A stretch of DNA of 64,000 nt from assembly GCA_947311845.1 (NCBI GenBank), contig CAMZMU010000117.1, positions 73,985,042 to 74,049,041 on the forward strand, in the 5' to 3' direction. Source of the DNA: Poa pratensis (taxonomy: Eukaryota; Streptophyta; Magnoliopsida; Poales; Poaceae). Positions within the stretch are counted from its first letter, which is position 1. The number at the start of each line of letters is the position of its first letter. Below are positions 1 through 10,950 of the stretch, piece after piece. The position numbers and the translations under genes were made by a program. Below the pieces are notes generated by a model, which worked only from the letters and a program-made list of their open reading frames with translations, searched no databases and was not told the origin of the DNA.

Positions 1-3000
1 GCCGGGACGCCGAGTTCGACACGCCGTTCGGCCGCCGCGCCCTCGTCTACGCCGACCACACCGCCTCCGGCCGCAGTCTCCTCTACATCGAGGACTACAT
101 CCTCAGACAAGTCCTCCCCTTCTACGGTCAGCTCCATCAGCAGCACCAATACTACAGTAGTTTGCATGTATGCTGGATCGAACATGCAGGGGATACTATA
201 CTGACACGTACGAACGATCGACGTGCGTCTGTGTTATGTGTATACAGGGAACACGCACACGGAGGACAGCCATGTGGGGAGCAAGACGACGAGGATGGTG
301 AGGATGGCGGTGAGCTACATCAAGCGGTGCATGGGCGCCGGCGCCGACGACGCGCTGCTCTTCTGCGGGTCCGGCGCCACGGCGGCGGTGAAGCGGCTGC
401 AGGAACGATGGGGGTGGCGGTGCCGCCTCTTCTGCGGGCGCAGGTGCTCGCGCAAATGCGCGCGGAGGAGCGGTGGGTTGTCTTCGTGGGGTCCTACGAG
501 CACCACTCTAACCTGCTGTCGTGGCGGCAGAGCCTGGCCGACGTCGTGGAGGTCGGCGCCGGCGACGATGGGCTCGTTGATCTCGCCGCGCTCCGGCGCG
601 CGCTGGCCGCGCCCGAGAACGCGAACCGGCCCATGCTGGGCTCCTTCTCGGCTTGCAGCAACGTCACCGGCGTCATCACCGACACCCGCGCGGTCGCGCG
701 CGTCCTGCACCAGCACGGCGCCTTCGCCTGCTTTGACTTCGCCGCGAGGTACGAACGTCAACCTAATCCTCATGAATATTGCGTAGCAATGCCATGATCG
801 ACGGAACATCCTACGCTTGTTGAGTTGTTTTTTTGGATTATCATTAGTTGGAAATGATTAGGTTTAGGTAAGGGTTTTGAGTTGTGAGACGTATAGTAAA
901 GAGAAAAACCAAAGTCACGAGAGCTGCATTGGGCAATCAAAGTGAGAGCGTACATATCTCCTTAGATTGGGAATTAACTATCATCTCTCAGTCGATTATA
1001 CAAATTTGTTCATACAAATCTAAAATTCTTCACCGTGTTATAGAAAAAATTTCAACTTGTAAAAAGAAGTATTCCCAGTCAACCAAGAATTAGCTAATTC
1101 TCAACAGCTTTACAAATATGTTCATGCAAATTTTAAAAACTCACCCTGATGCAATAATTTCCTCGTCTAGTGTAAAAGGTTGTTGTTTTTGGGCTCGGAA
1201 TTCAAAAGAAAATTTAGCACGAATCTCACAGTTAGATTAACATTCCTTGGTATCGACTAAGATTTAACTAATACTTGATGACTGAGAATTAGCAAATCCA
1301 ATCAAATTTACTAGCAAATCCAATCAAATTATCAAACCACATTTGGATGGAGCATTTGAGGTTGCTGAGAAAGAGTGGGTCCTAAAAATATGTGTACATG
1401 TCCACTAATAATACCACCCTCAGTAAAGCTACCAGTTTAAATAACTCCCTTAACACCAATAAACCCCAAACCTATTGAAATACATCCTAGCTCAGAAAAC
1501 GTTGAAGGTAGCAATTTTTTAGACATAATAGCTGATGTGTCATCCTGGTTGGTGTAATATTATTTTCTAACATGGTACCAGTGTGAAAGTATCAACGAAT
1601 GTACATTGGTTGAGAAGATGACATTTTCTTGTCCCTCCCCATCATCTAATGACAATGGTACCAACTATTTCTTTGTTTTATCAGTATAGTAATTAATACT
1701 TGCATATAAAATATGTGATTAAGAGATGGTATCTAGTACAAATAGAAAGCTATCTTGTATTAAATACTTGATAAAATTCCGCACAACAAAAAGGCTGATG
1801 TCACTCTCTAGTCTCTATTGTATATCTCCTTCCACTAGAGAGGTGTGATGCCTCATGACCGTCTTTGTCTAACCTTATCGAGCGCGGTGCAAATAGTTCT
1901 CTTGTCTTTCCAATTCATATGTTTGATTGTGCAATTTTGTAGTGTGTGGAAGCATCTAGATGAAATCGTGTGTTGAAGCCAGATCAACAAAAACACAAAT
2001 TATACCACCCAAGAAAATGGAACATGAATGATTGGTTTTGAGAATTTTGAGGGTAAAGCAAATGCTTATGAGGTTCTTGAAATGCAAATATAAACACAAC
2101 AAATGAACAAAAAATGCACAAGTCCCACAAAGAAAAAACCACAAATCACAAATGAGGCAAAGAAAAGGAAAAAAACCTTGAAGCGTTCGAAAAGCTGCAA
2201 GTGCAAAGATCCATGGCTTCAGTTTGACCTACTACGGTTCTGTAAATCCACGGTGTTGTCTTGGTCAGAACTGAAGATTAGATAAATACATGAAAGATTG
2301 CAAATTTCAACAGAAAACCTACCATGACACATGCAAGCGCGTTTCTCGGTCAGATTATCCACCGCTGCTCTTTGACATCTCAAGCTGGAGAATTTTGTTC
2401 ATGGCGACACTCCACCTGCATGCTGCCATGTCGGCCAATTAATATAGCAGCATATGCTGCATGTTACTCGCCAATTTGACTTTGTTGATGCGGTTACTTG
2501 TGTCAAGCAATGGTACGCCAAGTCGGCCAAGACGATGCACTATACAGGCAAACATTGACCTGAGAACGCACCGCACACATTTAATAAAAGTACAAGTAGA
2601 AATGTTTAAGTCCTTGTTGAATGTTGTTCTTGTTTTTCTCCGGTCACTCTCGTGATGGAAGTATAGTTTAATTAGCTCGTTCAACGTATCCCTCTCTAGT
2701 AAATTGAAGAAGGAATATATTGATGGATGATCACAGGAAGTCTGGTTATTTCCTCATCTTGACAATGAAAGGCATTGACCTGGACAAGTCGTAGCCCGGC
2801 AGGCCACCTCAACTTCTGAGCAAGTTGAGTGTTGCAAGACTTTGCATGCAAATCACGAGTATATTTCAATTTATATACAAGTGAATAAGTTGTATTACTA
2901 TTATCTATGTGGTTAGATAAAATATGTTTCTCTCAGGTGGCCCCCAAATTTGACTTGGTTGATGCGGTTAGTGGAGTAGGAGGAACTTTAAATAATCTAG

Positions 3001-5347
3001 TTTGACTTTGGCTTGCCAGATATCGGATATCGAGTGACATAGTAGGCGATATGTGATTGTGTTAGTGTCAAGGAGAAATTTATCACACTTTTTAGTTAAT
3101 CTTGTTCATATGTTTCCTTTGTTTGAGAAATGACAAAGCATAACAAATCTATCACTCAAAGTATTTTAGTTAATCGTGTTCATATTTGCCTTCTTTTCAT
3201 TAAAAAGTACACAAATAAACACTCATAAATTCTTGAAGTTAACATAATAAGTACATTATGCATGTCATAACCCATAGTACAATGGAAACATGTGTTACCT
3301 ACATACATGTCCATATCGGTAATACCGATCCAAATATTCGTCATTTTTTCATATCATGCATAATTTCCACCTACACAATACTCAGTAGTTGTCTCCGTTA
3401 AGGCGTACCGTCGGGAAATCACTACAGACGGTGTTTGCGATATTTTTCTGGGAATTCACTACCACCGAACTCTAGAACTCTTGTTGTGGCTAGCATCGGT
3501 CCATAGGAACCGCGATCATATCGTGTGGTATTTAAAACCTTAGATAGAAGAGAAGATAATACCCCTTAGGCCCCGCTTGGATTCAGGGTTTCCGACCGGA
3601 AATACTCGGTATAATTTCACGGACATGGAACGCTCCGTAATTTTGTTAAGGAATCGGTCGTTTTCCACCGGGGGAAGAAAAAAAGGTGAACCAAGCGGGG
3701 CCTTAGCTGAGAACAACTACTCCGATAGTGATGAAGTCGTGGTTTGCCTCGGTCCATATCACGATTCAAATCATGCATGTTGATCAATCAGATCGATATG
3801 TACACACACATATGCATTTCATTAAGATCTTGTGAAATCGATACGCGGATAAGACGTGGATGTGTTGGTATGGTGGTGTGTGTTTAGTGTTGTTTTCATT
3901 TTCGTATTTGAAAATGGCGCGTGTTCAGTGTTTGTGGACGCTTCGTGTTGTTATCGATCTGAAAAACAAGTACGACGCCTCAGTTCGAATTCCTTACCCT
4001 TGATCAAAAGAACTACTACTGTTAGGAATTAACACATCGACTACTTGTACCAGCAAAGAGATTAATTTCTGCCGTACGTGTGTGTCTGACATCTTCCTGT
4101 GTCGTGCGTGGCACTGACATGACATGCCATTTTTTTGACGTCTGCAGCGGGCCGTACGTGGAGATCGACATGAGGTCGGGATCCATGGACGGCTACGACG
4201 CCGTCTTCCTCAGCCCGCATAAGTTCCTCGGCGGGCCCGGCACGCCGGGCATCCTGCTCATGCACCGCTCCCTCTACAGGCTCGCCTCGTCGCCGCCGAC
4301 CATGTGCGGCGGCGGCACGGTCGCCTACGTGAACGGGATAAGCGAGGACGACACGGTGTACGTGGACGGCGTGGAGGAACGGGAGGACGCCGGCACGCCG
4401 CCCATCGCGCAGAAGGTGCGCGCGTCGCTCGCGTTCTGGGTCAAGGAGCACGTCGGCCTCGACGCCATCGCGCTCCGGGAGCGCGCCCACGCCGACGCCG
4501 CCATGCGGTGGCTCCTGTCGAACCCCGCCGTCGAGGTGCTCGGCGACGTCAAGGTGCCCCGCCTGCCCATATTCTCGTTCCTCGTCTACCCCGGTGAAGA
4601 TGGCGTTGGCATTGTGACGCACACAGGCAGGCGGCGGCTGCCACTCCACGGGCGGTTCGTGGCGAGGCTGATGAACGATCTGTTCGGCATCCAGGCCAGG
4701 GGCGGCTGCGGCTGCGCCGGTCCGTACGGTCACGCCATCCTCGGCATCAGCGACGAGCTCTCCCTTCGGATTCGCTCCGCCATTCTCAAAGTAAGCAAAA
4801 AAATTAAAACGTCTCCGAGAATCCGACATCCACATGCCATTCGGCCATTCGGAACTAATGGATTATGTAAAAGTTCGTACGTTGCGGGTTAACAATGTGT
4901 TGAATTTGTTTCTTCAACCAGGGCTACCACGGTGTGAAGCCGGGATGGACGAGGGTGAGCTTCGCCTACTACCTCCCGCAGGAGGAGTTCCAGTTCATCC
5001 TCGCCGCCATCGACTTCGTCGCGGTGCACGGCCACCGGTTTCTTCCGCTCTACAACTTCGACTGGGCCACCGGCAACTGGACCTTCAGGCGCCGGGCGAT
5101 CAAGCACCACCTCTTGATAGAGGATCTGCTGCATCTGCATGATCATGGATCCTGCTCCACGGAGATGCTGGGTGACGATGAGGGAGCACGGACGGGAAAA
5201 AGCAAGACCGCCGGCGTCGTCAGCGACAAGTTCGAGAGCTACCTGGAGTTTGCCACCAAAGTTGCCCTGTCGCTGCCGGATGGATGTGATCAGCAGCAGG
5301 TTATTCCCGAAGGAATCGACCCTGACATAGTACTTTTTCGAGTTTGA
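1..5347 (+). CDS. Class V aminotransferase / molybdenum cofactor sulfurase-like protein, 5'-partial, one frameshift
   Basis: Four exons are visible: (before 1)-126, 248-748, 4148-4790 and 4922-5347 (stop TGA 5345-5347). All three introns have GT-AG borders and reading phase is kept at each junction. The protein is a fold-type I PLP enzyme of the class V aminotransferase/cysteine desulfurase superfamily. Exon 1 has ADHTASGRSL, exon 2 NTHTEDSHVG, EHHSNLLSW and SACSNVTG. Exon 3 has the PLP-lysine motif SPHKFLGGPGTPG, then GGGTVAYV, EEREDAGTP and a Cys-rich GGCGCAGPYGH. Exon 4 has GVKPGWTRVSFAYY. No MOSC domain follows, unlike full-length plant Moco sulfurase (ABA3 type), so the substrate is unknown. 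Cysteine desulfuration is only a family inference. The start codon lies upstream of the window. In exon 2 the frame changes at about 406-407: GAA (403-405) is in one frame and the ATG at 408 in another, equal to one base lost or two gained. This is either a disabling mutation or a sequence error, since the rest of the frame is clean. Confidence 0.88.
406..407 (+). other. Frameshift in exon 2 of the aminotransferase-like gene
   Basis: Upstream of this point the conserved text (ALLFCGSGATAAVKRLQE) is in the frame of exon 1. Downstream the conserved text (MGVAVPPLLRAQVL) is in another frame. The two unmatched bases CG lie between codons GAA and ATG. No splice signals surround them, so an intron is unlikely. 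Confidence 0.8.
749..4147 (+). other. Intron 2 of the aminotransferase-like gene (3.4 kb)
   Basis: An unusually long intron, GT at 749-750 and AG at 4146-4147, splits a Ser codon (AG|C). It is AT-rich and no coding frame in it looks real. It contains a Tourist-like MITE at 3569-3702 and a short imperfect direct repeat around TTGATGCGGTTA (about 2474-2496 and 2949-2970). Nothing else was recognised. Confidence 0.8.
3569..3702. mobile_element. Tourist-like MITE (PIF/Harbinger type)
   Basis: The 134-bp element has perfect 12-bp terminal inverted repeats, GGCCCCGCTTGG at the left and CCAAGCGGGGCC at the right, flanked by TTA on both sides (3566-3568, 3703-3705). The G-rich TIR ending in TTTGG or CTTGG and the 3-bp TTA duplication are typical of Tourist MITEs. 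It has no coding capacity and sits inside intron 2. Confidence 0.85.
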
Positions 5348-5394
5348 GTCAAATCTTTTGTACGTTAATTTCTCTTATCAACTTCGGGTAGTGG

Positions 5395-6070
5395 CAAGGC
5401 CTAATTGGCCGACCCGCTCTCCTCTTTCTACAGTAGATCGAGGCGATTTTTGGACGCGCTCGCCAGACCACCTCGCTCGCCGGCGTTCCTCGGGTTCCCT
5501 CCTCCTCCGTCGGCTGCCTCGGCGGCGGGAGGGCGGGGGAACCCCGGATCCGTGCTTGTACATAGTGTAGGTCGTGGGGGGTTCCGGCTGACGGCGTCGT
5601 GGAGGAGGCGACGGTGTCGGTGTGTGGTTTGGTGCCGGCGCGCCACCTCTTCTGCGGCGAGGATCTTCGGAGCTTCGTCGAGGCGCGCAGGACTTGCGGT
5701 GGTCGGGGATCTACGGTCCCTGCTTCCACCGGCTCCAGGTCGTCGTCTTCCTTGCCGGCCGGCGAGGTAGGTGTTCCCCGCGTGGTGCTGCTGCTCCAAC
5801 TCTTCTCCTCTCCGTCGTGCGAGCTCGCCATGGCTGAGAAGGGCAACTTCCCGTTCGCGAAGATATCGTCTGCGGCGTCAAGGTCTGCGGCGGCACCGGG
5901 AGGGTGCCGGACCGGCGATGCGGCGGCGCGTTCCCCTTCCGCGTCGGTGGAGGAAGAGTGTTGGGATCCCAGGGACCCAGTTGTAATTTCTGGTTTCTTC
6001 GGGGTGTGTTGTATGCACTGTGCTGGCTATTAGATCTGGGGTGTTATTCGCAAAAAAAAAAAAAAAAAAA
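5395..6070 (+). mobile_element. Poly(A) retroposon 1 (non-autonomous LINE-derived)
   Basis: GC-rich sequence with no convincing ORF ends in an A-tract at about 6052-6070. It is bracketed by AACTTCGGGTAGTGG at 5380-5394 and again from 6070. Just before the tail comes AGTTGTAATTT, also found near the tail of the next element. The target-site duplication plus poly(A) tail marks target-primed reverse transcription. The insertion lies 33 bp after the stop codon of the aminotransferase-like gene, so it sits in or next to its 3' UTR. Confidence 0.75.
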
Positions 6071-6084
6071 ACTTCGGGTAGTGG

Positions 6085-6769
6085 TAAAAAAAAAAATAGT
6101 GGTAAAAAAAGTTCAGGCGACCTTGGACGTCTCCTCTCTCGCTACAGTAAATCAGAGAGGCGATTTTTAGCTCTTCCGGTTGTTCCACCTCCTCGCCGTA
6201 GATCCGTCGGATCCCTCGCCCTCCGGCGGCCGCTCCGACGGCGGGAGGGTGGGGGATCCCGCCTCACGGGTGTAGATAAGGTAGGTTCTGTTGGGGCTTT
6301 AGCTGGCGGCGCCGTGGAGGTGGTGGGGTCGCCGGCGTTGTTTTTGCTGCAGGTATGCGTCCTCTCGGCGACGGCGCTCCGAGGAGCTCCGTGGTGGCAC
6401 GCCTGCTTGTCTGGCACCCGCGGATCGGTGGATCCGCGCCGTGCCTAGTTCCCCAGCCAGATCTTGTGTGGCGGAAGATCTGGGAAGTGAATAAGTTGGA
6501 GGCTGCTACTCGCGTTGACCGCGTCGATGGTGGTGATGGTGCAGGGCGGAGGCTCTTCGGAGCCGAGTGGCGTCGACTTCCCGTCCGTGCAGGGGATCCT
6601 CCCGTTCCAAGGCTTTGGGAGGTGGTGCGGCGGCGCGCCGGCGTAACGTTCTCGTTGTCGTCTCCGGCATCGGGGTCCAGAAGGACCTAGTTGTAATTTT
6701 TATCTTTGTTCTGGACTGTTCTGTAAGAACCATGGTTTAATGCAATCAGAGCCTTCTCACAAAAAAAAA
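6085..6769 (+). mobile_element. Poly(A) retroposon 2, same family and same target site
   Basis: A second GC-rich, ORF-less element resembles the first (shared TACAGTA, GAGGCGATTTTT, CTCCGGCGG-type blocks and AGTTGTAATTT near the end). It ends in an A-tract at about 6761-6770. A third copy of the target (ACTTCGGGTAGTCG, 6770-6783) follows. The recognisable body starts near 6113. The A-rich stretch 6085-6112 contains TAGTGGT twice, each followed by a run of A, which may be a further tiny insertion. Confidence 0.7.
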
Positions 6770-6799
6770 ACTTCGGGTAGTCGTAATTATAGCCTTATA

Positions 6800-6819
6800 C
6801 TTGTTTCAAAAAAAAAAAA
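6800..6819 (+). mobile_element. Ultra-short poly(A) retroposon with target-site duplication
   Basis: Only about 20 bp (CTTGTTTC followed by A residues) lies between two copies of TTATAGCCTTATA (6787-6799 and 6820-6832). Duplicated target plus A-tail is the signature of a LINE-type integration that aborted after copying little more than the tail. Confidence 0.6.
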
Positions 6820-6832
6820 TTATAGCCTTATA

Positions 6833-8150
6833 GGGATTAGGGAGTAGTAGATACATACTACAGTATAGAGTTGTAAGGTTTAAGGACTCCATGAGTCTTG
6901 TCTTGTATATACACATAAGGCATACAAAAGGGAAAACAATAAAATTTAGTTCATCATTCCGTCTCACGACTTCGTGGCTTCTTCTTCCAAAGGTCAGAAG
7001 AGTTACAACGTTGCTAGGTCCATGCCTTTCGCTGTCTTGATGAGATACTAACAAGACTTACTGCGATCTCAATTATATTTGAGACTTGCTTGCATCGGAA
7101 AGTAGACGGAGAAGATCAACAAGGACGGACAAATTTCTAGATTATATTTTTGTCAGATGCTACTGTTGGCAGTCAACGAACCGCATCACATTAGCCAAAA
7201 TAACCCAAATCTGCATGACAGGTCACCTGTCACAGTAGCAAATTTCAAAGAATGCAACTTGCACTTGTTATATGCATGCACTTACGAGAACGAGAATATA
7301 GAGCGAAACTAGTGAATCTATTAATTAGCAAATTTCAAAGAATGCAACTTACACATCTGTGCATAAGTTTTTCTATGAAATCACATGCACACTGCTATCA
7401 TACAGTATCGAACAGAAATGTTCCCAAGAGGGAAAAAAAACTGAGAACACTTCTCTTTCATGCACATCTGTAGATTGCTTCTGGAGTTATGTAATTCTGT
7501 AACTAGAAAATAAAAAACATTGAGGGTCTCTTTGGTTCAAATTTATAAGAACTTCAGATTCTATTCCTTATGATTTTTTTCCTAGGAACCTGTTTGATTT
7601 GTAAGATTGTAAATCATAGAAATCTTTCCTATGAACTTGCATGTGATTTCATAGAAAAACTTATGGTATCACCTCATGAAAATATTTATTTGTTCAGTGA
7701 CAACTAAGGCACATGCATCTATCCATTCACACGAATTCCTGTGTATTTGAAGTGGTGCTACAAAACCTGTTCTATTGTAAGAGTTTTTGTGTTTTCAGTT
7801 CATGTAAGATTCAATATGGTCTATCATCTTAATCCTACATTTTTACTATTCTTGTAGTATGAAAATCATACAGATCGAGGAAGCTTTGAGAATTGTGTTG
7901 AGAGGTGGCCATGACCTGGGCAAAATCACAAGAGAAAACTTGAAATGATAATTGCTGAAGGCATTTTCCTTTTCGTGAGATCCATGGCCGCTGTGAGTCA
8001 TACTTGATCGGCCCACTCATGTAGGCCCGACCACGAGGGAGTGGAAGAGCAAACGGGCAAAACCTATTTGACGACCAGGTCGTCGGTTACCAGACGTCGC
8101 ACACCCCTGTGGACAAATGGGCCTGGCCCAGTTCGTGCGAGGAGATGCGC
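6833..8150. other. Intergenic DNA, no gene seen
   Basis: AT-rich sequence. A short direct repeat, GCAAATTTCAAAGAATGCAA, occurs at about 7240 and 7328. From about 8000 the sequence becomes GC-rich and runs up to the GACGG target duplication (8151-8155) of element C. No coding signal is convincing. Confidence 0.5.
6938..6943 (+). promoter_or_regulatory. Possible polyadenylation signal AATAAA
   Basis: AATAAA lies in AT-rich DNA after the retroposon cluster. If 5348-5394 and 6833 onward were once a contiguous 3' UTR of the aminotransferase-like gene, this signal has been displaced by about 1.4 kb of inserts. This is inference only. Confidence 0.25.
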
Positions 8151-8155
8151 GACGG

Positions 8156-9750
8156 TGATGACGTGAAAACACACGTTCGTTGGGAGACCCCAAGAGGAAG
8201 GTATGAAGTAGTGCAGCAGCAATTTTCCCTTGAAATCTACCAAGATTATCGAACCAGTAGGAGGTGGAAGAGATTCAACACGGTGTCAACAACATCGCCG
8301 TTGAAATGATGTTGACGCGGACCTGCACACAACACAATCAAAGTACTTTGCCCCAACGAAACAGGAAGGTTATCAATCTCCCCGGCTTGCTGAATACAAA
8401 TGATTAAACGTATGGTGTGGAGAATAAATAAATACAAAAGGAACAGCGAACAAGTGTTTGTAGAGCGTGGTGAAAACGGTGGTTTTATCAGTGTAAAAGA
8501 ATGGGCCGGGGTCCACAGTTCACTAGTGGTTTCTCTCCATAAAAGATAGCATGCATGTTGGGTAAACAAATTACAGCTGGGCAATTGACAAATGACAAAC
8601 GCATGACAATGCATATTATGACAAGATTTTCAACGTAGTATTTATTGGGCATTACAACATTTTACATAGACCACTTACCAGCTGCATCTATGACTAATAA
8701 TCCACTCCCGAGATAACATCTGTGTCTCTCGCGAGTATTAAGTTGCAAGCAACGGATAATTGCATTAAGCATGGTGTGTAATGTAAACAATGCATGAGGC
8801 ATATAAGCAACGCATATAAGCAAAGCAAAGTTATTTTCTCCCTAGTGGCAACAACACATCCACGACCTTAGTCGTTCTGTCGCTCGAGCCCAGATTACTG
8901 GAGGCATGAAGCCACTATCTAGCATAAATACTCCCTCTTGGAGACACTAGCATCTACTTGGCCAAACCATCTACTAGCATCGGAGAGCATGCAAGAACAT
9001 AAATAAAACAGTAGATAAATAGATAAACAACTTGATCATAACTTCACAATTCATCGGATCCTAGCAAACACAACATGTAGCATTACAATAAGATGATCTT
9101 GATCATGTTAGGCAGCTCACAAGATCTAAACATGATAGCATAAAGTGGAGAGACAACCATCTAGCTACTGCTATGGACCCGTAGTCCAAGGATGAACTAC
9201 TCACGCATCTGTCCGGAGGCAGGCATGGTGGTGTAGAGCCCTCCGGCGATGATCTTCTCCTCCGGCAGGGTGCCCGGAAGAGCTTCAGAACCCTCCCGAA
9301 CTAGGGTTGACGACGGCGGCGGCAGAACTTTTCGTGGAATGATGCTCGGGTATTTAGGGTTTTCGGGAGGAGGTGGATATATAGGCGAAAGGGCGGCGCG
9401 AGGGGGCACCCGAGGCGGCCAGACGACCCCCCCGGCGCGGCCCCACCTTCTGCCGCGCCGAGGTGGCGTATGGCCCCTAGGTCGCTTCTTCGTTCGCCCT
9501 TCAGACTTCGTCTTCGTGTCGGTGTAAAACTCCACCTCGTTGATTTTCGTCCAATTCCGAGAATATTTCCTGACTAGTTTTTCTGAAACAAAAAGACAGC
9601 AGAAAATAGGAACTGGCAGTGTGACATCTTGTTAATAGGTTAGTCCCATAAAATGCATAAAAATGATATGAAGTTTATATAAAACATGTAGCAATTGGTA
9701 TAAACCATGCATGGAACATCAAAAATTATAGATACGTTTGAGACGTATCA
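8156..9750 (-). repeat. Element C, 3' LTR (1595 bp)
   Basis: Read on the minus strand it starts TGATACGTCTCAAACGTATC and ends CACGTCATCA. The sequence inward of it (9751-9764, GCATCCCCAAGCTT on the plus strand) is the polypurine tract, which identifies it as the 3' LTR. It contains a segment of about 75 bp near 9526-9600 that the 5' LTR lacks. Confidence 0.88.
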
Positions 9751-10424
9751 GCATCCCCAAGCTTAGTTCCTACTCGTCCCGAGTAGGTAAACGATAACTA
9801 ATATAAATTCTGGAGTGACATGCTACCAACATAATCTTGATCAAATAGTAATGTACAACATGTGAACTGAGATTAAATCATTCAAAGCAAATGTCTATAA
9901 TTGATATTAAACAAAAGATAATAAAGCAAGATAGTTAAACAAGGTAAAACTTTTCATGAACAATGCTTTAAAGACATGAAATCGTACAAGGTTCATTATA
10001 GATGTTTTAAGTTTTCAGTGTAGAAGTTCTATCCTTCAAATCAAGCATCAAACAATTTTTCACAACATAGAAAGGATCCAGTCAAGTAAAAATAAACATG
10101 AACGTCATGAATCAACTGTTTTGAAGTTTTACTCAATCGGTGAGCGTAATCATTTGGTTTTGGCACCAGGATGTTATGGCAAAGAGAATAATAATGGGGG
10201 TTTGGAAGGCCAACAGAAGAAAGGCTCACAAAGCTATAAGTGATCATTAGACTAGAAGAAGTCTTATAATCGAAGCTATGTAAGGAGTAGTGATTCCCAT
10301 GCAACAGCTGCACATAGAGCTATATGTGTATGAAAGCTCTCCAATGGAACTAGTGGGAGTGCATCCAACTTGGTTGCTCACGAAGACCTAGAGCGCTTTT
10401 GAGGAGGCTCATCGTTGGAATATA
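9751..10424 (-). other. Element C internal region, 3' part
   Basis: AT-rich non-coding sequence between the polypurine tract and the ATATA target duplication (10420-10424) of element B. No protein domain is visible. Confidence 0.7.
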
Positions 10425-10950
10425 TGTTGGGGATATACCGGTAAGGGGTATCATCAGCATGGATCAATCCGGCTAGTCCAGGGTGGCCCGCAGTGGTGGT
10501 GAAGTCTTTGTCTACCGGGCGGCCCAGATAGCTGACGACCAAGGAAGGCGGATGCCGGCAAAGTGGAGGCCCAAGACCGAAGCCCACGAAGCCACCAAGA
10601 CCAAGACGGAAGACGGCAGACTTGCCGGCTAGGTTTAGAACTCTGTATGCTTGCCGGATACGTAATCACCTTGTAACCCTAGGTCCGGCCGCCTATATAA
10701 GCCGGACCACGAGACGCCTTTAGGGCAGACTCTCATACATTGACACATCCCATAGCTCATTGTAACCTATAACACGGCGATCTGCCTTATAGTGAGTTAT
10801 AGTAGCACGTAGGGTTCCGCCACCGTCGAGGAGCCTGAAGCTGGGTAAACTGCCGTGTACAATCCCGACCTCGACGACGTCCACCTTCTTGCCCTACGTT
10901 CACCCTCGGCTAGCAGGACCCCGTCTCCTATCCAAGATGCCGATACGACA
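10425..10950 (+). repeat. Element B, 5' LTR (526 bp)
   Basis: It starts TGTTGGGGATATACC and ends GATACGACA, next to the primer-binding site. A TATA box (TATATAA, 10694-10700) lies in GCCTATATAAGCCGG and should drive the sense transcript. Confidence 0.92.

Noticed and set aside
4062..4835. Minus-strand frame of 257 codons over exon 3 of the aminotransferase-like gene
   Set aside because: A composition shadow of a GC-rich exon. The plus strand carries the conserved PLP motifs.
5395..6770. Many long Arg/Pro/Ala-rich open frames on both strands
   Set aside because: They arise from GC-rich retroposon sequence with few stop codons. Frames overlap in all directions and match no domain.
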